Shown here: piece after piece, positions 52,828-62,393 of the stretch
Position numbering within the stretch: the stretch's first letter is position 1
Layout of the letters: every line of letters begins with the position of its first letter
Assembly: GCF_036227605.1 (NCBI RefSeq)
Contig: NZ_CP109487.1
Span: 5,681,001 to 5,745,000 of the forward strand
Source: Streptomyces sp. NBC_01439
GTDB lineage: Bacteria; Actinomycetota; Actinomycetes; Streptomycetales; Streptomycetaceae
Direction: 5' to 3'
Length of the DNA: 64,000 bases
The notes under the pieces: generated by a model
The model's input: only the letters and a program-made list of their open reading frames with translations
Databases searched by the model: none
What the model was told of the DNA's origin: nothing
Position numbers and translations under genes: made by a program

Positions 52828-54039
52828 TCAGTACGCCTTCGGCGCGCGGGCCGACGGGTCGTGCCAGTGGGGCGCCCGGGGGTCGAGGAACCACTCGCCG
52901 AATCCCAGCGGGCGCTCCCCGTACGCGGGGCCCCGGGCCGGTACGGCGTCGTGGAAGAGGCGGCCGGGGCGGGCGCCCAGCTCCTGGAGGAGGTGGGCGG
53001 TCTCGTCGATGAACTGCGGCGGACCGCTCAGGTAGACGTCCTGGTCCGGCCACAGCCCCCGGTTGCCCAGGGCGGTCGCCAGCCGGTCGGTGGCCTGGTT
53101 GCGGTGGCGCCCCGGGGCGGGCGTGATGTAGGTGACGGCGAGCCAGGCGCAGCTGGCGGCGAACGCGTCGATGAGCGGGCGGTCGTAGAGGTGCGCGCCG
53201 TCCCGGGCCACCACGAAGAGCCGTACGTCCTGATCGCAGGGACGCTCCGCGAGGTCCTCCAGCAGGGCCCGGATGGGTGCCCAGCCGGTGCCGGCGGCGA
53301 TCAGGCTGACCGGGCGGTCCGCGCGGCGGAAGGTCAGCTGCCCGCCGGCGGCGCTGAGTCGCAGCAGGTCGCCCGGCCGGGTCTCGCGGACCAGGGCGGT
53401 GCTCAGGCGCCCCTGTTCGACCCGGCTGACGTGCAGGTCGAGGGTGCCGTCGGGGCGGGGGGCGTTGCCGATGGAGTAGGTGCGCCAGGTCGTCGGGAAC
53501 CGACCGCTGCTCACGCTCGTGTACTGGCCGGGGAGATAGGGGAAGGGTGCGTGCGGCCGTAGCGTCAGGACGCCTATGTCCGGTCCGTACTGGAGGTGGC
53601 GCACGACCTCGGCGTCCCACCACGGTGGGTCCTCGCTCGCTTCGGCGCCGGCCGTCATCGCGTCGGCCATCACCTGGTAGGCCTCGGCCCAGGCCTTCTC
53701 GACCGGTGGGGTCCAGGCCGCGCCGGAGGTCTCCGCGAGTGCGGCGAGCAGGCTGGCGCCGACGGCCGCGTAGTGCTCGGGGCGGACCAGGAACTTGCGG
53801 TGGTCGCGTCCCAGGTCGCGCAGGTAGGGGCCGAGGGTCTCGTCGTCCATGTGGGCGATCACGTGGGTGAGCGCGGCGAAGAGCCGGTCCCGCTGGCGTT
53901 CCATGTCGTGGAGGGGGTCCGGGAAGAGGGCGCGGATCGCGGGGTTGTGCCAGAAGAGGTGGGAGTAGAAGAACTTGACGGCGTGCTCGGCCCGTCTCTC
54001 CACCACCGCGAAACTGCTTTTCAAGATCCTGACATCCAC
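52828..54039 (-). CDS. Flavohemoprotein (globin plus FAD/NAD(P)H reductase)
   Basis: 403 residues. An N-terminal globin domain (about 1-140; proximal His in FLVRPEHYAAVG) is followed by a ferredoxin-reductase-type FAD domain (TWRTYSIGNAP, RTYS flavin motif; PGQYTSV) and an NAD(P)H domain (LIAAGTGWAPIRALL, VYLSGPPQFIDE). In flavohemoglobins this set detoxifies nitric oxide; several key distal-pocket residues were not checked, so NO dioxygenase activity is not assured. GTG 54039. It is divergent from a P450, which raises the possibility of shared redox function but is not evidence of it. Confidence 0.88.
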   Translation of the reverse strand: MDVRILKSSFAVVERRAEHAVKFFYSHLFWHNPAIRALFPDPLHDMERQRDRLFAALTHVIAHMDDETLGPYLRDLGRDHRKFLVRPEHYAAVGASLLAALAETSGAAWTPPVEKAWAEAYQVMADAMTAGAEASEDPPWWDAEVVRHLQYGPDIGVLTLRPHAPFPYLPGQYTSVSSGRFPTTWRTYSIGNAPRPDGTLDLHVSRVEQGRLSTALVRETRPGDLLRLSAAGGQLTFRRADRPVSLIAAGTGWAPIRALLEDLAERPCDQDVRLFVVARDGAHLYDRPLIDAFAASCAWLAVTYITPAPGRHRNQATDRLATALGNRGLWPDQDVYLSGPPQFIDETAHLLQELGARPGRLFHDAVPARGPAYGERPLGFGEWFLDPRAPHWHDPSARAPKAY

Positions 54040-54154
54040 AAAACCGAAAGTAGGAATGTCGGAGAAGTTGACGTCAAGGGATGGCCGATCTACGGACAGC
54101 CGCGACTAACCGGCTATATCGGATGGGGTTTCGGCGCCGGGATACGGTCATCAG

Positions 54155-55468
54155 GTGCACGAGCAGACCTCCGGAACCCCCGCCGAAACCCCCGCGGACA
54201 CTCCCGCCGACACCCCTTCCGCCGAGGGCCCCACCCTCTTCGACTGGGAGTTCGCGACCGACCCCTACCCGGCGTACGCCTGGCTGCGCGAGCACTCCCC
54301 GGTGCACCGCACCAAGCTGCCCAGTGGGGTCGAGGCGTGGCTCGTCACCCGGTACGCCGATGCCCGCCAGGCCCTCGCCGACCAGCGGCTCAGCAAGAAT
54401 CCGGCGCACCACGCCGAGCCCGCGCACGCCAAGGGCAAGACCGGGATCCCGGGGGAGCGCAAGGCGGAGCTGATGACGCACCTGCTCAACATCGACCCGC
54501 CCGACCACACCCGGCTGCGGCGACTGGTGTCGAAGGCCTTCACCCCCCGCAGGGTCGCCGAGTTCGCCCCGCGGGTGCAGGCGCTCACCGACCACCTGAT
54601 CGACCAGTTCGCGGGGAGGGGCGAGGCCGATCTCATTCACGAGTTCGCCTTCCCGCTCCCGATCTACGCCATCTGCGAGATGCTCGGGGTACCGCGCGAG
54701 GACCAGGACGACTTCCGCGACTGGGCCGGCATGATGATCCGCCACGGCGGCGGTCCACGTGGTGGGGTGGCCCGGTCGGTCAAGCAGATGCGGACCTACC
54801 TCGGCGAACTCATTCATCGCAAAAGGGGCGATCTGGGCGATGACCTCATTTCCGACCTGATTCGGGCGAGCGATCACGGCGACCACCTGACGGAGGGCGA
54901 GGCCACCGCCATGGCCTTCATCCTGCTCTTCGCCGGTTTCGAGACCACCGTGAACCTCATCGGCAACGGGGTCCACTCCCTCTTCATGAATCCGGACCAG
55001 CGCACCCGCCTCCAAGACTCCCTCGCCGCCGGCGACCGCGGCCTGCTGGAGACCGGCATCGAGGAGCTGCTCCGCTACGACGGCCCCGTGGAGCTGGCGA
55101 CCTGGCGGTTCGCCACCGAACCACTGACTCTCGGAGGCAAGGACGTCGCGGCGGGCGATCCGGTTCTCGTCGTCCTCGCCGCGGCCGACCGGGACCCCGA
55201 GCGCTTCGCGGACCCGGACACCCTCGACCTCTCCCGGACCGACAATCAGCACCTCGGGTACGGCCACGGCATCCACTACTGCCTGGGTGCCCCGCTCGCC
55301 CGACTCGAAGGGCAGACCGCACTCGCGACTTTGCTGACGCGTCTACCTGATCTGGAACTTGCCGTTCCACCCCAAGACCTGCGCTGGCGCGGAGGGTTGA
55401 TCATGCGAGGACTGCGCACTCTTCCCGTTCGATTCGCGGCTCAAAACAGTTGCGCGAAAGCTGATTAA
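54155..55468 (+). CDS. Cytochrome P450 (CYP107-like)
   Basis: 437 residues. Class I bacterial P450: I-helix AGFETT (260-265), ExxR in IEELLRYD, and the heme loop GYGHGIHYCLGAPLAR with Cys376 as thiolate ligand. TFTP-like CALR substitutes are absent and the fold is complete. A Thr/Pro-rich tail of about 25 residues precedes the P450 core. GTG 54155. From memory, the S. coelicolor gene in this position is CYP107U1, reported to affect sporulation, but the subfamily was not tested here. Confidence 0.92.
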   Translation: MHEQTSGTPAETPADTPADTPSAEGPTLFDWEFATDPYPAYAWLREHSPVHRTKLPSGVEAWLVTRYADARQALADQRLSKNPAHHAEPAHAKGKTGIPGERKAELMTHLLNIDPPDHTRLRRLVSKAFTPRRVAEFAPRVQALTDHLIDQFAGRGEADLIHEFAFPLPIYAICEMLGVPREDQDDFRDWAGMMIRHGGGPRGGVARSVKQMRTYLGELIHRKRGDLGDDLISDLIRASDHGDHLTEGEATAMAFILLFAGFETTVNLIGNGVHSLFMNPDQRTRLQDSLAAGDRGLLETGIEELLRYDGPVELATWRFATEPLTLGGKDVAAGDPVLVVLAAADRDPERFADPDTLDLSRTDNQHLGYGHGIHYCLGAPLARLEGQTALATLLTRLPDLELAVPPQDLRWRGGLIMRGLRTLPVRFAAQNSCAKAD

Positions 55469-55558
55469 AAGTCAGGTTCGGCCTTGACTTGTGACAATCG
55501 TTCGAAGGCCGCTAGGTTCTGCCGTTACCCCGCTGTTATATGCGAAAGGTGATCCCTC

Positions 55559-56593
55559 ATGCTCTCCGGGAACGGCCGTCACAGACGCCCCCGCCAGGTC
55601 CCCGCGCTGGTCGTCACAGCCGGAGTCACTGGCTCCGCGCTGGCCATGCCGCTGTTGGCCGCCACCAGCGCCACTGCCGCCGACACGTCCACGTGGGACA
55701 AGGTCGCCGAGTGCGAGAGCGGCGGCTCGTGGAGCGCGAACTTCGGTAGCGGCGCCTACGGCGGACTCCAGTTCACCCAGGAAGAGTGGCAGAGCGCCGG
55801 CGGGCTCGACTTCGCCGAGCGCCCCGACCTGGCGAGCCGTTCCCAGCAGATAGCCGTGGCCGAGCGGGTGCTCGGCTCGACGGGGCCGCAGGCCTGGCCG
55901 CTGTGCGCGGCCTCGGCCGGCCTGGTCAAGGAGAGCCCCGCCGCCAAGGTGGACCCCGGTCTGCCCGGCAGCCAGAGCCCGATCGCCCCCGCGCCGTCCC
56001 GCCCGGACGACGCCGTTCCGTCCACCGGGGGCGGCAAGCCGTCCACGGACTACGGGTCGCCGACCCCGGCCCCGGCTGCGAGCCCGTCCAGCACCCCGTT
56101 CCTGATTCCCGACGCCCCGTCCGTCGGGCTGCCCGTCATGCCCGCGCCGGACGTCCCGACGACGCCTCCGGTCGACCCGACCGCTCCGGTCCAGCCGGGC
56201 GGCCCGACCGGCACGCCGGCCCCCGTCGACCCGACGGCGCCGACGCAGCCGGTGGACCCGACCGCGCCCACCACCCCGCCCGTCACGCCGGGACTGCCCC
56301 CGGTCGACTCGACGGCCCCCGCGAACCCGGAGGTCCCGCAGACCACCGGCGCCACTCCTGTCGAGGGCAGCGGCAAGCACCGCGGTGCGCCCGAGGGCGA
56401 GTCGACGGCCCCGTCCGGTGCCGCATCGGACCCCACTTACACGGTCCAGGCGGGCGACAGCCTGGCGACCATCGCGGTTGCCAAGGGCGTAAAGGGGGGC
56501 TGGAACGGTCTCTACCAGGCCAATGAGCAAGTCATCGGCGGGGACGCCGACCTCATCAAGCCCGGCCAGAACCTGGATCTAACCCCGCAATAA
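55559..56593 (+). CDS. Resuscitation-promoting-factor-type protein with LysM domain (paralogue 1)
   Basis: 344 residues. Signal peptide (about 1-40, ending near SATAADT), then the Rpf lytic-transglycosylase domain (about 40-115; WDKVAECESGGSWSANFGSG, AYGGLQFTQEEWQS), a long Pro/Thr/Ala linker (about 120-290) and a C-terminal LysM (about 295-343; YTVQAGDSLATIAVAKG). The catalytic Glu (AECESGG) is kept. It cuts peptidoglycan and promotes germination in Streptomyces. ATG 55559, GAAAGG upstream. It has no riboswitch, unlike the paralogue next to it. Confidence 0.92.
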   Translation: MLSGNGRHRRPRQVPALVVTAGVTGSALAMPLLAATSATAADTSTWDKVAECESGGSWSANFGSGAYGGLQFTQEEWQSAGGLDFAERPDLASRSQQIAVAERVLGSTGPQAWPLCAASAGLVKESPAAKVDPGLPGSQSPIAPAPSRPDDAVPSTGGGKPSTDYGSPTPAPAASPSSTPFLIPDAPSVGLPVMPAPDVPTTPPVDPTAPVQPGGPTGTPAPVDPTAPTQPVDPTAPTTPPVTPGLPPVDSTAPANPEVPQTTGATPVEGSGKHRGAPEGESTAPSGAASDPTYTVQAGDSLATIAVAKGVKGGWNGLYQANEQVIGGDADLIKPGQNLDLTPQ

Positions 56594-56750
56594 GGACAGT
56601 TCAGTTATCCGGAAAGAGTCGAATGTCGGATTTCTATAAGTGAGACATGTGTCTCTTCCGGTCAACTGGCGTGTCCCGCCTCGGGGCTTCCGCAAACCCC
56701 GCCCTCACCTGCGCAAACACCCCTGCAGGGGGCGCAAGTAGGGGCCGTTT

Positions 56751-56782
56751 CTCCCCGATGTTCGTCGTTGAACATCGGGGAG
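56751..56782. terminator. Terminator after the first rpf gene
   Basis: Perfect 13-bp stem CTCCCCGATGTTC/GAACATCGGGGAG with loop GTCGTT, about 160 bp past the stop and just before the riboswitch. Confidence 0.85.
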
Positions 56783-56827
56783 AGACCTGTCTACCTTCTG
56801 AATCGCTCGCCACCGCGAGCTCCTTCG

Positions 56828-57032
56828 ACCGCATCGCCGAATCCTGCCGGCGGACGGGGGGAACAGTCGTCGCGTCAAGCGCCGAAGGCAGGAGCGGGGG
56901 AACCAAGGTAGGTGCCGGGAGCGGCCGTTGAGAGACGGTCACGCAACCGGCTTGGGGTTAAGACGTGCGCTAGGTCGCACGGCCGGGCAACTCACTCGCC
57001 CGAACCCGACAGCTCACCTCGTAGGCGTCGGT
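56828..57032 (+). promoter_or_regulatory. ydaO-yuaA (c-di-AMP) riboswitch upstream of rpfA
   Basis: The aptamer core is recognisable: ACCGCATCGCCGAATCCTGCC at the 5' side, GGGGGGAAC and GGGGGAACC internal boxes, CTTGGGGTTAAG, and the 3' conserved ACCCGACAGCTCACC. P1 pairs ACCGCATCGCC (56828-56838) with GGCGTCGGT (57024-57032). The GAGGAG ribosome site (57033-57038) abuts P1 and the start codon is at 57045. In S. coelicolor such a switch controls rpfA in response to c-di-AMP. Confidence 0.88.
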
Positions 57033-57044
57033 GAGGAGAACTCC

Positions 57045-57788
57045 ATGCTGCTTTCCGGCAAGGGCAAGCACCGTCGCGGTACTGCAATCGAGCGGTCTGT
57101 TCGGATCGTCACGCTCGCCGGTGTCGCCGGTGTGGCCGTGGCCGCCCCCCTGATGGCCGCGGGCACCGCCAGCGCCGCCACCACGTCCGAGTGGGACAAG
57201 GTCGCGCAGTGCGAGTCGGGTGGCAACTGGGCCATCAACACGGGCAACGGCTACTACGGCGGTCTGCAGTTCTCGCCCTCCACGTGGGCCGGGTTCGGTG
57301 GCAAGTCGTACGCCGCGCAGGCCAACCAGGCCTCCAAGTCGCAGCAGATAGCCATCGCCGAGAAGGTCCTCAAGAGCCAGGGCAAGGGCGCCTGGCCGTC
57401 CTGCGGCAAGGGCCTGTCGAACTCCGCCTACAGCGGTGGCGGCTCCGAGACCCCGGCGTCGTCGAAGCCCCAGTCTAAGCCGCAGTCCAAGCCGCAGCCG
57501 AAGGCCGAGACGAAGAAGGTCGAGACGAAGAAGGTCGAGACCAAGGCCGCGCCGAAGCAGGAGACCAAGCGCGCCGAGGCTCCGACCACCCGCTCCGAGC
57601 GCACCGAGGCTCCGGCCGCGCCGAAGACCGGCAACGGCTCGTACGAGGTCAAGTCGGGCGACACCCTGGGCACCATCGCCGAGGCCAACGGCGTCAAGGG
57701 CGGCTGGCAGCAGCTCTTCGAGCTGAACAAGGACATCGTCTCGGACGCCGACCTGATCTTCCCGGGACAGAAGCTGAAGCTCAGCTGA
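57045..57788 (+). CDS. rpfA: Resuscitation-promoting factor RpfA (LysM protein)
   Basis: 247 residues. Signal peptide (about 1-45, ending near TASAA), Rpf domain (about 45-125; WDKVAQCESGGNWAINTGNG, YYGGLQFSPSTWAGFGG), a Lys/Thr/Pro/Glu linker containing a KxVET/KPQS repeat, and LysM (about 200-247; YEVKSGDTLGTIAEANG ... ADLIFPGQKLKLS). A secreted cell-wall lytic enzyme acting in spore germination and regrowth. ATG 57045. Position, riboswitch and synteny support the rpfA name. Confidence 0.95.
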   Translation: MLLSGKGKHRRGTAIERSVRIVTLAGVAGVAVAAPLMAAGTASAATTSEWDKVAQCESGGNWAINTGNGYYGGLQFSPSTWAGFGGKSYAAQANQASKSQQIAIAEKVLKSQGKGAWPSCGKGLSNSAYSGGGSETPASSKPQSKPQSKPQPKAETKKVETKKVETKAAPKQETKRAEAPTTRSERTEAPAAPKTGNGSYEVKSGDTLGTIAEANGVKGGWQQLFELNKDIVSDADLIFPGQKLKLS

Positions 57789-57848
57789 ACACTGCGGTAG
57801 AGCCGCAGGAACGTGTACGCGGCGTCAGCTGACCCCGTGCAGGATTTC

Positions 57849-57883
57849 CACCGCCCGGCGCGCGCCCCACGCGCCGGGCGGTG
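57849..57883. terminator. rpfA terminator
   Basis: Perfect 14-bp stem CACCGCCCGGCGCG/CGCGCCGGGCGGTG with a 7-nt loop, 60 bp after rpfA. Confidence 0.9.
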
Positions 57884-58010
57884 CTGCGTGCGGCCCCCGA
57901 ACGTCGATGATCAAGCGATGTATGTCCCGGAAGAGGGGTATTCGAGCGCTTTTTCGTCCCAGGGTCCGGGCGGTCGGGCGGCCCAGTGCCCGGAGCCGGT
58001 TAGGCTCTAG

Positions 58011-59360
<1,350 letters not shown>

Positions 59361-59459
59361 TCACCCCCCTGAGGGGCTGGCCTCCGTACGTCCCCGCACT
59401 CGGTCCCGTACCGTGTGCGGGGACGTATTGCGTAGTGCGTACCTAGGGGAGGCGGACCA

Positions 59460-59948
59460 ATGGCCGGGAACCGGGATCGGTTCTCCACCTTCTCCACCGC
59501 GACGAGGCTCAAGCAGCTCGGCGAGCGGACCGCCGCCCACGTCTACCGGTCGCAGTCGCGGCGCCAGGTCCGCCGCAGCCGGCTCACCGGCCGCGCCGCG
59601 CTCCTGGTGCTCGTCCTCTGTACGCTGGTCGTCGCCCTCGCGTATCCGATGCGCCAGTACGTTTCCCAGCGCTCGGAGATCGCGAAGCAGCAGCGGGCCG
59701 CCGCGGCCGCGCGGGACCGCCTCGAGCGGCTCCGTGACGAGAAGGCCCGCTGGCAGGACGACGCCTACGCGGAGCAGCAGGCGCGCAAGCACCTGCACTT
59801 CCTGCGCCCGGGGGAGATCGGCTACATCATGAGCGACCCCGGGGCCCAGTCCCCGCAGCCGCACCGGACCGGCCACGCCGGCTCCGACCGCCCCTGGTAC
59901 TCCAACGTCTGGGACGGCGTCGACAAGGCCGACCGCCCCGGCGAGTGA
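59460..59948 (+). CDS. divIC: Septum protein FtsB/DivIC family
   Basis: 162 residues. A basic cytoplasmic tail (about 1-44), one transmembrane helix (GRAALLVLVLCTLVVALAYP, about 45-64), an external coiled coil (QRSEIAKQQRAAAAARDRLE, about 70-100) and the family's EQQARKHLHFLRPGEIGY motif. Acts with FtsL in divisome assembly during sporulation septation. ATG 59460. It precedes DUF501 and ppx in what looks like one operon behind eno. Confidence 0.9.
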   Translation: MAGNRDRFSTFSTATRLKQLGERTAAHVYRSQSRRQVRRSRLTGRAALLVLVLCTLVVALAYPMRQYVSQRSEIAKQQRAAAAARDRLERLRDEKARWQDDAYAEQQARKHLHFLRPGEIGYIMSDPGAQSPQPHRTGHAGSDRPWYSNVWDGVDKADRPGE

Positions 59949-60004
59949 TCCGTACCGCCGTACCGCAGCACCCATCCACGAGAACGAAGAGACTTCCTCC
60001 AGGC

Positions 60005-60556
60005 ATGCAGACGCCCCCGCCCCAGACCGACCGGACCGAGCCGACCGACGCGGACATCGAGGCGTTCGAGCAGCAGCTCGGCCGCCCGCCGCGCGGGCTG
60101 CGCGCCATCGCGCACCGCTGCCCCTGCGGGCAGCCGGACGTGGTGGAGACCGCCCCGCGGCTCCCCGACGGCACCCCCTTCCCGACGCTGTACTACCTGA
60201 CGTGCCCGCGCGCGGCCTCCGCGATCGGCACGCTGGAGGCCAACGGCGTGATGAAGGAGATGCAGGCCCGGCTCGCCGAGGACAAGGAACTGGCCGCCGC
60301 CTACCAGGCCGCCCACGAGGACTACATCCAGCGGCGCGACGCCATCGAGGTGCTCCAGGGCTTCCCGAGCGCCGGCGGCATGCCGGACCGGGTGAAGTGC
60401 CTGCACGTGCTGGTCGGCCACTCCCTGGCCGCCGGCCCCGGGGTGAACCCGTTCGGTGACGAGGCCCTGGCGATGCTGCCGGAGTGGTGGGCCAAGGGTG
60501 CCTGCGTCGTGCCGTGCGGGGAGAAGAAGACGGACGACGAGGGGTCGCGGGCGTGA
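60005..60556 (+). CDS. DUF501 protein
   Basis: 183 residues. Typical DUF501: EQQLGRPPRGLRAIAHRCPCG, ETAPRLPDGTPFPTLYYLTC, AASAIGTLEANGVMKEM, MPDRVKCLHVLVGHSLAAGP and NPFGDEALAMLPEWW. Cys in RCPCGQP and YYLTCPR could bind metal or a cofactor. Function unknown; the gene sits between divIC and ppx in actinobacteria. ATG 60005; ATG at 59945 would overlap divIC by four bases and lacks the family start. Its TGA overlaps the ppx GTG. Confidence 0.88.
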   Translation: MQTPPPQTDRTEPTDADIEAFEQQLGRPPRGLRAIAHRCPCGQPDVVETAPRLPDGTPFPTLYYLTCPRAASAIGTLEANGVMKEMQARLAEDKELAAAYQAAHEDYIQRRDAIEVLQGFPSAGGMPDRVKCLHVLVGHSLAAGPGVNPFGDEALAMLPEWWAKGACVVPCGEKKTDDEGSRA

Positions 60557-61524
60557 CCCGGGTCGCCGCCGTCGACTGCGGTACGAACTCCATCCGGCTG
60601 CTGGTGGCGGACTACGAGCCGGCCACCGGCGAGCTGGTCGAGTTGGACCGCCGGATGACCATCGTCCGGCTCGGTCAGGACGTGGACCGGACCGGGCGCC
60701 TGGCCCCGGAGGCGCTGGAGCGCACCTTCGCCGCCTGCCGCGAGTACGCGGGAGTGATCAAGGAGTTCGGTGCGGAGCGGGTGCGCTTCGTGGCGACCTC
60801 CGCCTCCCGGGATGCCGAGAACCGGGCGGACTTCGTCCGGGGCGTCCTGGACATCCTGGGGGTCGAGCCCGAGGTGATCTCCGGTGACCAGGAGGCGGAG
60901 TTCTCCTTCGTCGGTGCCACCAAGGAGCTCGCGGCGCACGAGCACCTTCCGCGGCCGTTCCTGGTGGTGGACATCGGCGGCGGTTCGACCGAGTTCGTGG
61001 TCGGCGAGGAGCACGTACGGGCCGCGCGGTCCGTGGACATCGGCTGCGTCCGGATGACCGAGCGGCACCTGGTGGTGGACGGGGTCGTCACCGACCCGCC
61101 GACCGCCGAGCAGGTCGCCGCGATCCGCGCCGACATCGAGGCGGCGCTGGACCTGGCCGCCGAGGGCGTCCCGCTGGCCGAGGCGCGCACGCTGGTGGGC
61201 CTGGCCGGTTCGGTGACCACGGTCGCCGGGATCGCGCTGGGGCTGGCGGAGTACGAATCGTCCGCGATCCACCACTCCCGGATCTCCTACGAGCAGGTGC
61301 GCGCGATCAGCGAGCGGATGCTGACGGCGACGCACGCCGAGCGCGCGGCGATCCCCGTCATGCATCCGGGTCGGGTGGACGTGATCGGAGCGGGTGCGCT
61401 GGTACTGCTGGCGATCATGGAGCGCATCGGCGCTTCGGAGGTCGTCGTGTCGGAGCACGACATCCTCGACGGCATCGCGATCAAGACCGCAGAAGAGGCC
61501 GGGGCCGACCAGCGGCGGGTGTGA
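60553..61524 (+). CDS. ppx: Exopolyphosphatase / Ppx-GppA phosphatase
   Basis: 323 residues. ASKHA-fold phosphatase: AAVDCGTNSIRLLVAD (phosphate-1), RFVATSASRDAENRADFV, VISGDQEAEFSFVGA and VVDIGGGSTEFVVG (phosphate-2), LAGSVTTVAG. It removes terminal phosphate from polyphosphate and possibly pppGpp. GTG 60553 overlaps the DUF501 stop (GTGA). Shorter than E. coli Ppx because the C-terminal HD-like domain is absent, as usual in actinobacteria. Confidence 0.93.
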   Translation: MTRVAAVDCGTNSIRLLVADYEPATGELVELDRRMTIVRLGQDVDRTGRLAPEALERTFAACREYAGVIKEFGAERVRFVATSASRDAENRADFVRGVLDILGVEPEVISGDQEAEFSFVGATKELAAHEHLPRPFLVVDIGGGSTEFVVGEEHVRAARSVDIGCVRMTERHLVVDGVVTDPPTAEQVAAIRADIEAALDLAAEGVPLAEARTLVGLAGSVTTVAGIALGLAEYESSAIHHSRISYEQVRAISERMLTATHAERAAIPVMHPGRVDVIGAGALVLLAIMERIGASEVVVSEHDILDGIAIKTAEEAGADQRRV

Positions 61525-61542
61525 CCTGCCGGATCGATGGAA

Positions 61543-61576
61543 GACGGTGCTGCGGTCGGCCGACCGCAGCACCGTC
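61543..61576. terminator. ppx terminator
   Basis: A 34-bp continuous palindrome (arms GACGGTGCTGCGGTCGG/CCGACCGCAGCACCGTC) with no fixed loop, 19 bp past ppx. Confidence 0.85.
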
Positions 61577-61628
61577 GTCTTGCCGGACTCAGCTGGTGAG
61601 GTGGACGTCGCGCCGGTCGCCGACCACT

Positions 61629-61901
61629 TCACGCCGCTCCGTCTGCCCGCTCACTGAACAGGTCGGCCAGCAACTCGGCCATGGTCACGGTCGGTCCACC
61701 TTCTGCCAGCACGGCCTCCGCCTCGCGTGCGAGGAGTTCCTCGGCCGCCTCTTCGAGCGCGTTGAAGTCCGCGAGGGGAACCAGGGCGGCCACCGGGGCG
61801 CCGTTACGGGTGATGACGGTCGGAGTGCCCTGCTCCGCCCGGTTGATGTGGTCCGCGAGGTGGGCCCGGGCTTCACGCACGGTCACGGCGTTCTCACTCA
61901 T
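61629..61901 (-). CDS. Phd/YefM-family antitoxin, orphan
   Basis: 90 residues. AVTVREARAHLADHINRAEQ, TPTVITRNGAPVAALVPLAD and LEEAAEELLAREAEAVLAEG follow the Phd/YefM pattern: DNA-binding N-terminus, then helical toxin-neutralising tail. ATG 61901. Its TGA is embedded in GTGA, but the frame opened there runs antisense into ppx and shows no toxin signature, so the toxin partner seems lost. Confidence 0.83.
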   Translation of the reverse strand: MSENAVTVREARAHLADHINRAEQGTPTVITRNGAPVAALVPLADFNALEEAAEELLAREAEAVLAEGGPTVTMAELLADLFSERADGAA

Positions 61902-62057
61902 GCCGCCAGCGTACGCGCGGGCGCGTACACATGCCTGTCCGGTGCCGAATCGATGTGGGTTCGGAGGGAGATGCTCGATGGAATCGCTTGGTCCATCGCC
62001 TGAACGACCTTCGAAGTAGGTTGTGAAGGGCTCTTGGGCCCGTGATCCACACCAAGT

Positions 62058-62075
62058 TCGTGAAGTTCTTCACAA
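62058..62075. promoter_or_regulatory. Rex-like operator 1
   Basis: TCGTGAAGTTCTTCACAA matches the Rex consensus TTGTGAA-N4-TTCACAA except for one base (C for T). Rex is the NADH/NAD+-sensing repressor of respiratory genes. Confidence 0.62.
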
Positions 62076-62342
62076 GGAAAAGGGGTCTGTTGGCTCGAAG
62101 GAAGGGCCCTTCGGGGTCTTCCGGAGGCCCTCAGGCCCTTTTTCGCGTGTGTTCGTGCGATCCACGGGGGTGACGGGATCCGCGTCGGAGGTATGGACGA
62201 ACCCCTGTGGTCCAGTCCTCTTTTGGCCTTGGAGGCCAGTTCAGGACGGGTGAACAACGACTCCGGGCGCCTTCTGGTTCCCGTCGCGCGCCATGACCTC
62301 CGTCACGTGGGCGGCGGAGTGTAGCAGAGGGTCTCTCAGCCC

Positions 62343-62360
62343 TTGTGAAGGGGCTCACGA
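62343..62360. promoter_or_regulatory. Rex-like operator 2
   Basis: TTGTGAAGGGGCTCACGA matches TTGTGAA-N4-TTCACAA at 12 of 14 defined bases. It ends 33 bp before the ndh ATG, where it would overlap the promoter or leader. Confidence 0.6.
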
Positions 62361-62393
62361 GCGACACCCCTTTGGGTGCTGGATACTCGTTCC

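Larger units (their letters stand above)
61902..62393 (+). other. Intergenic region before ndh
   Basis: 492 bp with no convincing gene. It carries two Rex-like operators (listed separately), a TTGTGAA half-site at 62021-62027, and the palindrome GAAGGGCCCTTC at 62099-62110. It may also hold an antisense RNA or leader, but nothing further is supported. Confidence 0.4.

Noticed and set aside
54040..54154. NO-responsive operator between flavohemoprotein and P450
   Set aside because: I looked for an NsrR-like or other known site; no palindrome of sufficient length or similarity was found.
60322..61632. Toxin gene partner of the Phd antitoxin
   Set aside because: Although its start overlaps the antitoxin stop, it is antisense to ppx along almost its whole length, and VKWSATGATSTSPAES has no RelE, Doc or PIN motif.
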